In this document: positions 43,218 through 52,336 of the stretch, piece by piece
Layout of the letters: every line of letters begins with the position of its first letter
How positions within the stretch are numbered: the first letter of the stretch is position 1
Source: an uncultured Clostridium sp.
GTDB taxonomy: Bacteria; Bacillota; Clostridia; Lachnospirales; Lachnospiraceae
Assembly (NCBI GenBank): GCA_946553025.1
Contig: CAMNRM010000033.1
Coordinates: forward strand, 1 to 56,616
Reading direction: 5' to 3'
Length of the DNA stretch: 56,616 bases
The notes under the pieces: model-generated
Told to the model about the DNA's origin: nothing
Database searches by the model: none
The model's input: only the letters and a program-made list of their open reading frames with translations
Translations under genes and position numbers: made by a program

Positions 43218-46200
43218 ATGGGCTTTACACATTTACACGTCCATACCGAGTACAGTCTGCTCGACGGTTCGAGTAAGATTAAGGAGCTGGTTGCCCGGGC
43301 GAAGGAGCTGGGGATGGACAGCATTGCCATCACCGATCACGGGGTAATGTACGGTGTTATTGATTTTTATAAGGCGGCAAAGGAAATCGGGATGAAACCG
43401 ATTATCGGCTGTGAGGTTTATGTTGCGCCGGGTTCGCGGTTTGACCGGGAAACGGTGAGCGGCGAGGATCGTTACTATCATCTGGTGCTTCTGGCAGAAA
43501 ATAATCAGGGTTATCAGAACTTAATGAAGATTGTTTCTAAAGGTTTTGTCGATGGGTTTTACTATAAGCCGAGGGTGGATGAAGAAGTTCTTACCACGTA
43601 TCATGAAGGGATTATTGCCCTGAGTGCCTGTCTTGCCGGGGAGATTCCGCGCTGTCTGGAACGGGGAATGTACGAAGAAGCGAAGAAGACGGCACGGCAT
43701 TATGAAGAAATTTTTGGAAAAGGAAATTTTTTCCTGGAACTGCAGGATCATGGGATTCCTACGCAGAAAACCGTGAACCAGGGGCTTCTGCGGCTGAGTC
43801 GTGAACTGGAAATTGATCTGGTGGCAACAAACGATTCGCATTATACTTTTGCCGAGGATGCCCAGCCCCACGATATTCTTTTATGCATTCAAACCGGAAA
43901 AAAGGTTGCGGACGAGAACCGGATGCGCTATGAGGGCGGACAGTATTATGTTAAATCCGAGGAGGAAATGCGAAAGCTCTTTCCCTATGCCCAGGAAGCA
44001 CTGGATAATACGCAAAAAATTGCCGACCGCTGCCAGGTGGAGATTGAGTTTGGCGTGACCAAGCTTCCGAAATTTGAGGTTCCTGAGGGAGAAACTTCCT
44101 GGTCTTATCTGCAGAAACTCTGCCGGGAGGGAATGGCAAGGCGCTATCCGGACGATGACGGCACGCTGGCCAAACGGCTTTCCTATGAACTGGATGTTAT
44201 CCACGGCATGGGCTATGTGGATTATTTTTTGATTGTGTGGGATTTTATCCGTTTTGCACGGTCGCAGGGGATTCCCGTGGGGCCGGGAAGAGGGTCGGCG
44301 GCGGGAAGCATCGTTTCCTACTGCCTGGAAATCACGAATATTGATCCCATCCGCTACAATTTGCTGTTTGAGCGGTTTTTAAACCCGGAGCGGGTGTCTA
44401 TGCCGGATATCGATATTGATTTCTGCTTCGAGCGGAGGCAGGAGGTTATCGACTATGTGGTGGAAAAGTACGGAAAAGACCAGGTTGTGCAGATCGTTAC
44501 CTTCGGTACATTAGCGGCCAAGGGGGTTATCCGGGATGTGGGGAGGGTTTTGGATCTGCCCTACGCCCAGTGCGATTCCATTGCCAAGATGGTTCCGAAT
44601 GACCTGGGGATGACGCTTGACCGGGCTTTAAAAGAGAGTCCTGATTTGCGCAATGCCTACCAGACAGACGACCAGGTAAAGTACTTAATCGATATGTCCA
44701 AGCGCCTGGAAGGGCTTCCGCGCCACACCTCCATGCACGCCGCCGGGGTGGTGATCAGCAGAACTTCCGTGGATGAATATGTCCCCTTAAGCCGGGCAGC
44801 AGACGGAACCATTACCACCCAGTTTACCATGACGACCTTAGAGGAACTGGGGCTTTTAAAGATGGATTTTCTGGGTTTGCGTACACTAACCGTAATCAGC
44901 AATGCCGTGGCGCAGATTGAGAAAAATCATGGGATACATCTGGACATGGATCATATCAATTACGACGATAAACAGGTGCTCGATTCCATGGGAACCGGGA
45001 AAACCGAGGGTGTGTTCCAGTTAGAAAGCGGCGGGATGAAAAGCTTTATGAAGGAGTTAAAGCCCGAGAACCTGGAAGATATTATTGCCGGGATTTCCCT
45101 GTACCGGCCCGGCCCTATGGATTTTATCCCGCGGTATCTGAAGGGGAAAAATGACCGCTCGTCTATCACCTACGAGTGCCCGCAGCTTGAGCCGATTTTA
45201 AGTCCTACCTACGGATGTATTGTTTACCAGGAGCAGGTTATGCAGATTGTCCGTGACCTGGCCGGGTATACGATGGGCAGGAGCGATCTGGTACGCCGTG
45301 CCATGTCAAAGAAAAAGGCGGCGGTGATGCAGAAGGAGCGCGAAAACTTTATCTACGGCAATCTGGCGGAGGATGTGGAGGGCTGTATTGCCAAGGGAAT
45401 TCCGGAAAAAACGGCGAATTTAATTTACGACGAAATGACGGATTTTGCCAAGTATGCTTTTAATAAATCTCATGCTGCCTGCTATGCCGTGGTAGCTTAC
45501 CAGACCGCTTATTTGAAGTATTATTACCCTCTGGAATTTATGGCCGCGCTGATGACTTCGGTGATGGACAATGGAAACAAGGCGGCAGAGTACATCCTTA
45601 CCTGCCGCCAGATGGGCATTTCCATCCTTCCGCCGGACTTAAACGAGGGAGAAAGCGGGTTTTCCGTGTCCAATGGGGCCATCCGCTACGGGCTGTCCGC
45701 GATTAAGAGTGTGGGAAAGAACGTGGTGGATCAGATTGTCGCCGAGCGCAGGGCAAACGGGGCATTTTCCTCCATGGAAGATTTTATTGACCGGATGAGC
45801 AATAAGGAGGCCAATAAAAAGACCCTGGAAAACTTTATTAAGGCCGGGGCCATGGATTCGCTGCCGGGGAATCGTCATCAGAAGCTGATTGTCGCCCCGC
45901 AGCTTTTAGAGCAGAAGAGTAAGGAGAAGAAAACCTCGATGGCCGGGCAGATGAGCCTGTTTGATTTTGTGGAGGAAGAGGTGAAGGACGATTTCCGCAT
46001 TACCCTTCCCGATGTACCGGAGTTTTCCAAGGATGAGCTTCTTGCCTTTGAGAAGGAAACCATGGGGATTTATGTCAGCGGGCATCCCATGGACGCTTAC
46101 CGGGAACTCTGGCAGAAGAATATTACGGCGACGGCGGCGGATTTTATCGTGGATGAGGAAACCGATCGGGCCAGGGTGGTGGACAGTTCGGTTGTAACCA

Positions 46201-46700
46201 TTGGCGGGATGGTGACGGGAAAAACCGTAAAAACAACGAGAACCGGGCATATGATGGCGTTTATTACGCTGGAAGATATGATGGGTTCTGTGGAGGTTCT
46301 GGTATTTCCCAATATTTACGAGAAAAAGCGGGAACTTTTTGTGGAAGAAGAAAAACTGTTCATCCAGGGGCGGGTTGCTCTCGAGGATGCTCCGGTGGGA
46401 AAGCTGATCTGCGAGCGGGCGGTTTCCTTTAAAGAGGTTCCCCGGGAACTGTGGCTGCAGTTTGAAGACTATGCGGCGTACCAGGAAAGAGAGAAGGAGG
46501 TTCTGGCGCTTCTGGGGGAAAGAGAAGGAAGGGACAGGGTTATTATCTATCTGAAAAAGGAAAAAGCGAAGAAGATTCTCCCGGCAAACTGGCAGGTCAA
46601 GGCGGATCAGGATTTATTAGAGATTTTGACGAAAAAACTTGGTGAAAAAAATGTCAGGATAGTAGAAAAAAGTATTGAAATGAAGGGCAAAATGATTTAA
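43218..46700 (+). CDS. dnaE: DNA polymerase III alpha subunit (DnaE)
   Basis: 1160 residues, full length. The PHP domain is N-terminal (FTHLHVHTEYSLLDGSSKI split; core HLHVHTEYSLLDG). The family-C polymerase core has the PDIDIDF aspartates near residues 396-402 and GPGRGSAAGSIVSYCLEI. The Gly-Tyr-rich fingers region, a helix-hairpin-helix and a C-terminal OB fold (TIGGMVTGKTVKTTRTG) follow. In Firmicutes with PolC, DnaE extends primers on the lagging strand. Start behind AAAGGGGGAAGCA. The pfkA promoter overlaps its 3' end. Confidence 0.97.
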   Translation: MGFTHLHVHTEYSLLDGSSKIKELVARAKELGMDSIAITDHGVMYGVIDFYKAAKEIGMKPIIGCEVYVAPGSRFDRETVSGEDRYYHLVLLAENNQGYQNLMKIVSKGFVDGFYYKPRVDEEVLTTYHEGIIALSACLAGEIPRCLERGMYEEAKKTARHYEEIFGKGNFFLELQDHGIPTQKTVNQGLLRLSRELEIDLVATNDSHYTFAEDAQPHDILLCIQTGKKVADENRMRYEGGQYYVKSEEEMRKLFPYAQEALDNTQKIADRCQVEIEFGVTKLPKFEVPEGETSWSYLQKLCREGMARRYPDDDGTLAKRLSYELDVIHGMGYVDYFLIVWDFIRFARSQGIPVGPGRGSAAGSIVSYCLEITNIDPIRYNLLFERFLNPERVSMPDIDIDFCFERRQEVIDYVVEKYGKDQVVQIVTFGTLAAKGVIRDVGRVLDLPYAQCDSIAKMVPNDLGMTLDRALKESPDLRNAYQTDDQVKYLIDMSKRLEGLPRHTSMHAAGVVISRTSVDEYVPLSRAADGTITTQFTMTTLEELGLLKMDFLGLRTLTVISNAVAQIEKNHGIHLDMDHINYDDKQVLDSMGTGKTEGVFQLESGGMKSFMKELKPENLEDIIAGISLYRPGPMDFIPRYLKGKNDRSSITYECPQLEPILSPTYGCIVYQEQVMQIVRDLAGYTMGRSDLVRRAMSKKKAAVMQKERENFIYGNLAEDVEGCIAKGIPEKTANLIYDEMTDFAKYAFNKSHAACYAVVAYQTAYLKYYYPLEFMAALMTSVMDNGNKAAEYILTCRQMGISILPPDLNEGESGFSVSNGAIRYGLSAIKSVGKNVVDQIVAERRANGAFSSMEDFIDRMSNKEANKKTLENFIKAGAMDSLPGNRHQKLIVAPQLLEQKSKEKKTSMAGQMSLFDFVEEEVKDDFRITLPDVPEFSKDELLAFEKETMGIYVSGHPMDAYRELWQKNITATAADFIVDEETDRARVVDSSVVTIGGMVTGKTVKTTRTGHMMAFITLEDMMGSVEVLVFPNIYEKKRELFVEEEKLFIQGRVALEDAPVGKLICERAVSFKEVPRELWLQFEDYAAYQEREKEVLALLGEREGRDRVIIYLKKEKAKKILPANWQVKADQDLLEILTKKLGEKNVRIVEKSIEMKGKMI

Positions 46701-46703
46701 TAT
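46675..46703 (+). promoter_or_regulatory. Putative pfkA promoter overlapping the end of dnaE
   Basis: TTGAAA, 17-bp spacer, TAATAT. It gives a ~65-nt leader. Confidence 0.45.
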
Positions 46704-46774
46704 AGTTGTGTACGGGTTTTCGAACAAGACAGAAGTTTTGGAAGAATAGATTTTCACAGCAGGAGGGAATAGCA

Positions 46775-47749
46775 ATGGCAAAGGCAGTCAAAACGATTGG
46801 TGTATTAACCAGCGGCGGTGATGCTCCGGGTATGAATGCGGCGATTCGTGCAGTTGTACGTACAGCGATTCATGAGGGACTGAAGGTAAAGGGCATTATG
46901 CGCGGCTATGCAGGGCTTCTTCAGGAAGAAATCGTGGATATGGGAAGTACCAGTGTGTCAGATATTATCCATCGGGGAGGTACGATTCTTTACACTGCCA
47001 GATGTATGGAGTTTATGACTCCGGAAGGGCAGGAGCAGGGAGCAGAAATCTGCCGGAAGCACGGGATTGACGGAATTGTGGTTATCGGCGGCGACGGATC
47101 TTTCCGCGGCGCAGGAAAGCTGGCGGCATTAGGGATTAATACCATCGGTGTTCCGGGAACGATTGATTTGGATGTGGCATGTTCCGATTATACGATTGGA
47201 TTTGATACTTCTGTAAATACGGCGATGGTTGCTATTGACAAGGTGCGTGATACTTCTACTTCTCATGAGCGTTGTTCGATTATCGAGGTAATGGGACGGA
47301 AAGCCGGTTATATTGCCCTGTGGTGCGGTTTTGCCAACGGTGCAGAGGATGTCCTTCTGCCGGAGAGATATGACGGTGATGAGCAGGCGCTGATTAACCG
47401 GATTATTGATAACCGGAAGAGAGGGAAGAAGCACAATATTATTATCAATGCTGAAGGTATCGGACATTCGGCTTCGATGGCAAGAAGAATTGAGGCAGCT
47501 ACGGGGATTGAAACCAGAGCGACGATCTTGGGCCACATGCAGAGGGGCGGTACGCCTACCTGTAAGGACAGAGTTTATGCGTCGATTATGGGTGCGAAGG
47601 CGGCATTGCTTCTGGCGGCAGGAAAGAGTAATCGTGTGATTGCTTACCGGCATGGGGAATATATGGATTTGGATATTCAGGAAGCATTGAATATGAAGAA
47701 GGATATTCCTGAGGATCAGTATGAGATTGAGAAGATGCTGGTGAGATAG
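46775..47749 (+). CDS. pfkA: ATP-dependent 6-phosphofructokinase
   Basis: 324 residues, typical of bacterial PfkA. Motifs: TSGGDAPGMNAAIR at the N-terminus, GGDGSFRGA (the Gly in GGDG marks ATP rather than PPi use), PGTIDLDVACSDYTIGFDTSVN-like segment with catalytic Asp (core GTIDLDV), and LGHMQRGGTP. It phosphorylates fructose-6-phosphate in glycolysis. The ATG at 46775 follows AGGAGGGAATAGCA. A terminator follows at 47810. Confidence 0.97.
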   Translation: MAKAVKTIGVLTSGGDAPGMNAAIRAVVRTAIHEGLKVKGIMRGYAGLLQEEIVDMGSTSVSDIIHRGGTILYTARCMEFMTPEGQEQGAEICRKHGIDGIVVIGGDGSFRGAGKLAALGINTIGVPGTIDLDVACSDYTIGFDTSVNTAMVAIDKVRDTSTSHERCSIIEVMGRKAGYIALWCGFANGAEDVLLPERYDGDEQALINRIIDNRKRGKKHNIIINAEGIGHSASMARRIEAATGIETRATILGHMQRGGTPTCKDRVYASIMGAKAALLLAAGKSNRVIAYRHGEYMDLDIQEALNMKKDIPEDQYEIEKMLVR

Positions 47750-47809
47750 GGTAAGCGGATTAAAAATGGATGCAGCAGTGTAGTATAGATGCAGACGGAA
47801 AAGATTGGG

Positions 47810-47838
47810 AAAGGCGTCGTGAGGGTGCGGCGCTTTTT
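47810..47838 (+). terminator. Terminator after pfkA
   Basis: AAAGGCGTCG pairs with CGGCGCTTTTT through two G-T pairs, with T-run. Confidence 0.7.
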
Positions 47839-47900
47839 CGTGTGGGTGGGGGAGGGGGAGTTGAGGCGGAAGGTGGGGAGGGGACATGCTTTTCCGCTAC

Positions 47901-48027
47901 AGCAAAGCCGTGTTCCGTCGTCACCACGCTCTCGCTCCGCATAAAACGTAGCGGACGCTAAACTCGTGAGGAACCTCGTTAAGCGCCGACGTTTGATAGG
48001 GGATTCCTCACGGAACATGGCTTTGCT
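47901..48027. repeat. 128-nt-type structured element, copy 2 (inverted relative to copy 1)
   Basis: In the orientation of copy 1 it begins AGCAAAGCCATGTTCCGT and ends ACGGAACACGGCTTTGCT. The inner core (GGCGCTTAACGAGG, CGAGTTTAGCGTCCGC, GCGGAGCGAGAGCGTGGTGA) is nearly identical to copy 1, but six of the eight outer stem pairs differ and all still pair. It lacks the GTTACTGT-family arms. It fills most of the 350-nt gap between pfkA and the next gene. Confidence 0.8.
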
Positions 48028-48099
48028 TTCGCTGGTTGATGAGTGGGCGGAAGGAAGGGTGATTGATTTGGATGTGACTTTGATAGAGGAGGAACGGAT

Positions 48100-48474
48100 A
48101 TGGAGAGAGAAACGGTTGTGCTCTGCGGGGCGAATTCGTATGAGCAGAAGTATTATTTTAATAGGGATTTTGCAAAGCTGCCGGAGGGGATTCAGCAGGA
48201 GCTGCAGGTGATGTGTGTTTTGTTTACGGAAGATGTGGGCGGGGTGCTTACGCTGGAGTTTTCGCCGGAGGGGGTTTTGGAGTTTAAGGTGCAGGTGGAT
48301 GAGCAGGATTATCTGTTTGATGAGATTGGGAGCGAACTTAAGATCCGGGAGTACCAGAGGGAGAAGAGGGAACTTTTGGAGGCATTGGAGATGTTTTACC
48401 GGGTGTTTTTTATGGGGATAGATGTGGGGGAAGTGGAGAGAATGAATTTGGATAAGATGGGGATGGGGGAATGA
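48100..48474 (+). CDS. DUF6145-like small protein
   Basis: 124 residues, no signal peptide. ETVVLCGANSYEQKYYFN at the N-terminus and LPEGIQQELQVMCVLFTEDVG in the middle match what I recall of the Lachnospiraceae DUF6145 family, which commonly precedes dusB. Function unknown. Strong AGAGGAGGAACG site. The stop overlaps the dusB ATG (ATGA), so the two are translationally coupled. Confidence 0.7.
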   Translation: MERETVVLCGANSYEQKYYFNRDFAKLPEGIQQELQVMCVLFTEDVGGVLTLEFSPEGVLEFKVQVDEQDYLFDEIGSELKIREYQREKRELLEALEMFYRVFFMGIDVGEVERMNLDKMGMGE

Positions 48475-49436
48475 AACTGGAGATTGGCGGGGTGGGGTTG
48501 GAGAATGGGCTTGTTTTGGCACCGATGGCGGGGGTTACGGATTTGTCGTACAGGAAGCTTTGTAAGGAGCAGGGGAGCGGGCTGGTGGTGACGGAGATGG
48601 TGAGCGCGAAGGCGATTCTTTATAAGAACAGGAATACACAGGAGCTTTTGCGCATAAGGGATGAGGAGAGGCCGGCGGCGGTGCAGCTTTTTGGGTCGGA
48701 TGCCGGGATTATGGGGGAGATTGCGGAGGTGGTTTCGGAGGGGAACTGTGATTTGATTGATGTAAATATGGGGTGTCCGGTGCCGAAGATTGTGAATAAC
48801 GGGGAAGGGTCGGCGCTTCTTAAAGAGCCGAAGAAGGTGGAAGCGATCCTGACGGCGATGGTGAAGAGGAGTAAGAAGCCGGTGACGGTGAAGATTCGCA
48901 AGGGGTTTAATGATGCGTCGGTGAATGCGGTGGAGATTGCAAGGATTGCCGAGGGCTGCGGAGCGGCGGCGGTGGCGGTGCACGGGCGGACGCGGGAGCA
49001 GTTTTATTCGGGGAAGGCAGACTGGGAGATTATCCGGCAGGTGAAGGAGGCGGTGAAGATTCCGGTGATTGGGAACGGGGATGTGACCGGGGCAAAGGAA
49101 GCGAAGGCGATGCTTGATTTGACCGGGTGTGACGGGGTGATGATTGGGCGGGGGGCGAAGGGAAATCCCTGGATTTTTTCGCAGATTCTTCATTATCTGG
49201 AAACGGGGGAAGTCTTGCCGGGGCCTTCGGTTTTGGAGATTAAGGAGATGATTTTACGGCATGGGCGGCTGCTTTCGGAGGATAAGGGGGAGTTTACGGC
49301 GATGCGGGAGATGCGAAAGCACATGGCCTGGTATACGGCGGGACTTCCCCATTCGGCGGCACTCAGGAATGAGATTAATTTGGTAGAAACGCTGGAGGAG
49401 ATGGCGGGGCTTATGGAACGTTATTTTGTCGGTTGA
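48471..49436 (+). CDS. dusB: tRNA-dihydrouridine synthase (DusB family)
   Basis: 321 residues, FMN-dependent TIM barrel. LAPMAGVTDLSYRKLC near the N-terminus, the catalytic-Cys segment DVNMGCPVPKIVNNGEGSAL, VHGRTREQFYSGKADW, and IGNGDVTGAKEAKAML with GVMIGRGAKGNPW. It reduces uridines to dihydrouridine in tRNA. The coding strand is strongly G-rich compared with neighbours. The greA promoter overlaps the stop codon. Confidence 0.95.
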   Translation: MKLEIGGVGLENGLVLAPMAGVTDLSYRKLCKEQGSGLVVTEMVSAKAILYKNRNTQELLRIRDEERPAAVQLFGSDAGIMGEIAEVVSEGNCDLIDVNMGCPVPKIVNNGEGSALLKEPKKVEAILTAMVKRSKKPVTVKIRKGFNDASVNAVEIARIAEGCGAAAVAVHGRTREQFYSGKADWEIIRQVKEAVKIPVIGNGDVTGAKEAKAMLDLTGCDGVMIGRGAKGNPWIFSQILHYLETGEVLPGPSVLEIKEMILRHGRLLSEDKGEFTAMREMRKHMAWYTAGLPHSAALRNEINLVETLEEMAGLMERYFVG

Positions 49437-49462
49437 CAATCGTGGGTGTTATAGGCTATAAT
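49433..49462 (+). promoter_or_regulatory. Promoter of greA-lysS
   Basis: TTGACA, 18-bp spacer, TATAAT. Perfect hexamers, starting over the dusB stop codon. Confidence 0.85.
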
Positions 49463-49479
49463 ACGGTGAAATAACAGGG

Positions 49480-49506
49480 ATGCTGTGTATGCGTGAACAG
49501 TGATAT
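49480..49506. repeat. Degenerate palindromic repeat in the greA leader
   Basis: GATGCTGT..GTATGCGTGAACAGTGAT, matching the GTTACTGT/ACAGTAAC family with substitutions. It starts 18 nt after the -10 of the greA promoter. Confidence 0.6.
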
Positions 49507-49584
49507 AACAGGCAGGAGGGCTGTGCGCAGAGCGTTGGAAAGACAGCAGCCGAACGAGTATTGAAGGTAAGGAAGGTGCAGAAT

Positions 49585-50070
49585 ATGGCAGAGAAGAAAA
49601 ACATTTTGACGTATGCTGGATTAAAGCAGTATGAGGATGAACTTCATAATCTGAAGGTGTTTAAGCGGAAAGAGGTTGCGCAGAAGATTAAGGAAGCCAG
49701 GGAACAGGGCGATTTGTCGGAGAACGCAGAGTATGATGCGGCGAAGGATGAACAGAGGGATATTGAACTTCGGATCGAGGAATTGGAGAAGCTTTTAAAG
49801 AATGCGGAAGTGGTTGTCGAGGACGAGGTTGATTTAGATAAAATCAGCATTGGCTGCCGGGTTAAGGTTTATGATCTGGAGTTTGCGGAGGAGATGGAGT
49901 TTAAAATTGTCGGGTCTACGGAGGCGAACAGCCTTCAGGGACGGATTTCTAATGAATCTCCGGTAGGTCATGCGCTTTTGGGACGGCGCGTGGGCGATGT
50001 TGTGGATGTGGAAACGCAGATGGGAATGATTCAGTATAAGGTGCTGGATATTCAGCGGGTGAGTGAATAG
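49585..50070 (+). CDS. greA: Transcription elongation factor GreA
   Basis: 161 residues. N-terminal coiled coil with the acidic tip segment EQGDLSENAEYDAAKDEQ, then the FKBP-like C-terminal domain ending ESPVGHALLGRRVGDVVDV. It rescues backtracked RNA polymerase by stimulating transcript cleavage. The start is chosen at MAEKKNILTYAG behind AAGGAAGGTG; an upstream in-frame TTG would add eight residues. Confidence 0.96.
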   Translation: MAEKKNILTYAGLKQYEDELHNLKVFKRKEVAQKIKEAREQGDLSENAEYDAAKDEQRDIELRIEELEKLLKNAEVVVEDEVDLDKISIGCRVKVYDLEFAEEMEFKIVGSTEANSLQGRISNESPVGHALLGRRVGDVVDVETQMGMIQYKVLDIQRVSE

Positions 50071-50185
50071 TCCTGTGCGCTTTGCCTGCGGGTGTGTGCC
50101 GGTTTTTGCGTAAAATGGCGGATGGAAAGCGCTGGCTGAACGCGGGTGAACAGCAGGAAGATAGAGGAAGGAGAAGTGCAGAAGG

Positions 50186-52210
50186 ATGCATTGGTCAGAT
50201 AAGATTGCGGATACGATTATCCGCAGGAATCCAGAGAAGGAAGAGTATGTGTGCGCTGCGGGCATCAGTCCGTCGGGGTCGATTCATATTGGAAATTTCC
50301 GGGATATTGCCACGAGTTTGTTTGTGGTGAAGGCACTTGAGCGGAAGGGGAAGAAGGCAAGGCTTTTGTTCTCCTGGGATGAGTATGACCGTATCCGCAA
50401 GATTCCGGTGAATGTGGCGAAGGTGAACGACGATATGGAGAAGTATATCGGGGCTTCTTATATTGACGCGCCCAATCCCTTTGGTACGGAAGAAAAGACG
50501 TATGCGGAGTATTTTGAGAAGGAATTTGAAGCTTCCATTGACCGGTTTGGGATTAAGATGGATTACCGCTATCAGGGGCAGATGAATAAGAGCGGGAAGT
50601 ATAAGGATTATGTGATTGAAGCCCTGCAAAAGAGGGGGGAGATCTTTGATATTTTAGACAGCTTCCGCACCCAGGACGCGCAGGAAGGGGAGCGGGAGGC
50701 ATATTATCCGGTGAGTATTTATTGCCCGGAGTGTCATCGGGATACGACGAAGATTACTTCGCTTTCTGAGGACTGCACCAGGGCTGAGTATGTCTGTACG
50801 TGCGGGCATCACGGAACCCATGATTTTACGAAGGACTTTAACTGCAAGCTGTCCTGGAAGGTTGACTGGCCCATGCGCTGGAAGTATGAGCAGGTTGACT
50901 TTGAGCCGGGCGGGAAGGACCATGCAAGCCCGGGGGGAAGCTATGAAACGAGCAAGGTGATTGCAAAGAAGATCTTTAACTATGAGGCTCCGGTGTTCCA
51001 GGGCTATGAGTTTATCGGGATTAAGGGATCGACGGGGAAGATGTCAGGTTCTACGGGGCTGAATCTTACGCCGGCGACTCTGTTAAATATTTATCAGCCG
51101 GAAGTGATTTTGTGGCTGTATGCAAAGTCCGATCCGACGAAGGCGTTTGATTTTTGCTTTGATGACGGGATTTTGCGGCAGTATTTTGAGTTTGACAAGC
51201 AGTATAAGAGCTTTCTGGACGGGACGGCGGATGATCATGTGCGGGATATTATGAACAGCTGCCTGATGTTTGATAAGAAGATTGAGATGGTGCCGATGTC
51301 GCATCTGGTGCAGCTTGGATCGATTGTTGATTTTAATGTTCCGATGCTGGAAACGGTATTTGAAAAGATTGGGACGCCTTATAAGTATGAGGAATTTAAG
51401 GAGAGATTGGGTCTTGCGAAGTACTGGCTGGAGAACTGTTCGCCGGAGAATGTAAATAAGCTGTGTCCGGTAAGAAACTGGGCAGTGTACAATGAACTGG
51501 ATGAGCAGGAGAAGGCGGCGGTGGCTGCACTCTTTGCCTACCTTTCGGGAAATGACTATACGCTGGATGAACTGAATACAAAGCTTTATGATATTCCCAA
51601 GGAAATCTACGGGAAGGATGCGGAGAATATTAAGGCATTGCAGGGGAAATTCTTTAAGAATGTTTACCGGCTGCTTTTGAATAAGGAGAAGGGGCCGAGA
51701 TTGTATCTCTTCTTGTATGCGATAGAAAAGGATCAGTTTTTGTCCCTGCTGGATTTTTCCGCGCCGATGACCGAAGAGGAAGAGAAGGCGATGCATCCGG
51801 AGGAAGAGGAGAAGGCAGGAGAAGAAGCTGCGGCGGAAAATGCTGTGGTTTACGGCGAGCCGGATGAGGTTTTGCCGGTGGAAGAGGAAATTGTGCTGGA
51901 TGAGTTTAAGAAGATTGATCTGCGGGTGTGCAGGGTGTTAAAGTGCACGGAGATCAGGAAGTCGCACAGCTGCTATAAGCTTACCTTATTTGACGGGCTG
52001 AAGGAGAGAGTGATTGTTTCCAGTATTAAGAAGTATTATCAGCCGGAAGAACTGGTGGGAAAGAAGATTATCGTGGTGGCAAACCTCCAGCCGGCGAGAT
52101 TCAGCGGCGTGACCAGCGACGGGATGCTTCTTGCGGCGACGAACAATGCCTGCGGGTGCCAGGTTGTGTTTGTGGATGATATCGTGCCGGAGGGGACGAG
52201 GATTTGCTAG
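50186..52210 (+). CDS. lysS: Class I lysyl-tRNA synthetase with C-terminal tRNA-binding domain
   Basis: 674 residues. The catalytic core is class I: the HIGH-type motif SGSIHIGN near residues 31-38 and KMSGS near 285-289. Zinc-type cysteines lie at CPEC and CTCG (~180-215). These match the archaeal/spirochaetal class I LysRS rather than the class II enzyme usual in bacteria. After ~570 an acidic linker leads into a ~100-residue OB-fold tRNA-binding domain (KKIDLRVCRVLKCTEI ... LQPARFSGVTSDGMLLAAT, split), as found at the end of MetRS and in Trbp111. It charges tRNA-Lys. It sits behind greA, the place where other Firmicutes carry class II lysS. AGAGGAAGGAGAAG precedes the ATG. Confidence 0.93.
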   Translation: MHWSDKIADTIIRRNPEKEEYVCAAGISPSGSIHIGNFRDIATSLFVVKALERKGKKARLLFSWDEYDRIRKIPVNVAKVNDDMEKYIGASYIDAPNPFGTEEKTYAEYFEKEFEASIDRFGIKMDYRYQGQMNKSGKYKDYVIEALQKRGEIFDILDSFRTQDAQEGEREAYYPVSIYCPECHRDTTKITSLSEDCTRAEYVCTCGHHGTHDFTKDFNCKLSWKVDWPMRWKYEQVDFEPGGKDHASPGGSYETSKVIAKKIFNYEAPVFQGYEFIGIKGSTGKMSGSTGLNLTPATLLNIYQPEVILWLYAKSDPTKAFDFCFDDGILRQYFEFDKQYKSFLDGTADDHVRDIMNSCLMFDKKIEMVPMSHLVQLGSIVDFNVPMLETVFEKIGTPYKYEEFKERLGLAKYWLENCSPENVNKLCPVRNWAVYNELDEQEKAAVAALFAYLSGNDYTLDELNTKLYDIPKEIYGKDAENIKALQGKFFKNVYRLLLNKEKGPRLYLFLYAIEKDQFLSLLDFSAPMTEEEEKAMHPEEEEKAGEEAAAENAVVYGEPDEVLPVEEEIVLDEFKKIDLRVCRVLKCTEIRKSHSCYKLTLFDGLKERVIVSSIKKYYQPEELVGKKIIVVANLQPARFSGVTSDGMLLAATNNACGCQVVFVDDIVPEGTRIC

Positions 52211-52253
52211 AAGTCAGGGATTAGGCAATGAAGCATTGACCATAGAACAAGTA

Positions 52254-52300
52254 AAATGCCGGAAATCTGCATCATTATGTGTGGATTTCCGGTTTTATGT
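52254..52300 (+). terminator. Terminator of greA-lysS
   Basis: CCGGAAATC (52259-52267) and GATTTCCGG (52284-52292) form a perfect 9-bp stem, followed by TTTTATGTTTT. Confidence 0.85.
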
Positions 52301-52336
52301 TTTGATGATTTGAAAAATAGATTTTTGCCTGTTTTT

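Noticed and set aside
47716-48522. Reverse frame spanning the second structured element and the DUF6145-like gene
   Set aside because: Low-complexity His/Pro/Leu-rich translation opposite G-rich coding DNA; explained by base composition.
50071-50185. T-box leader before lysS
   Set aside because: The 115-nt gap is too short and lacks the T-box sequence and specifier stem; lysS appears to be co-transcribed with greA.
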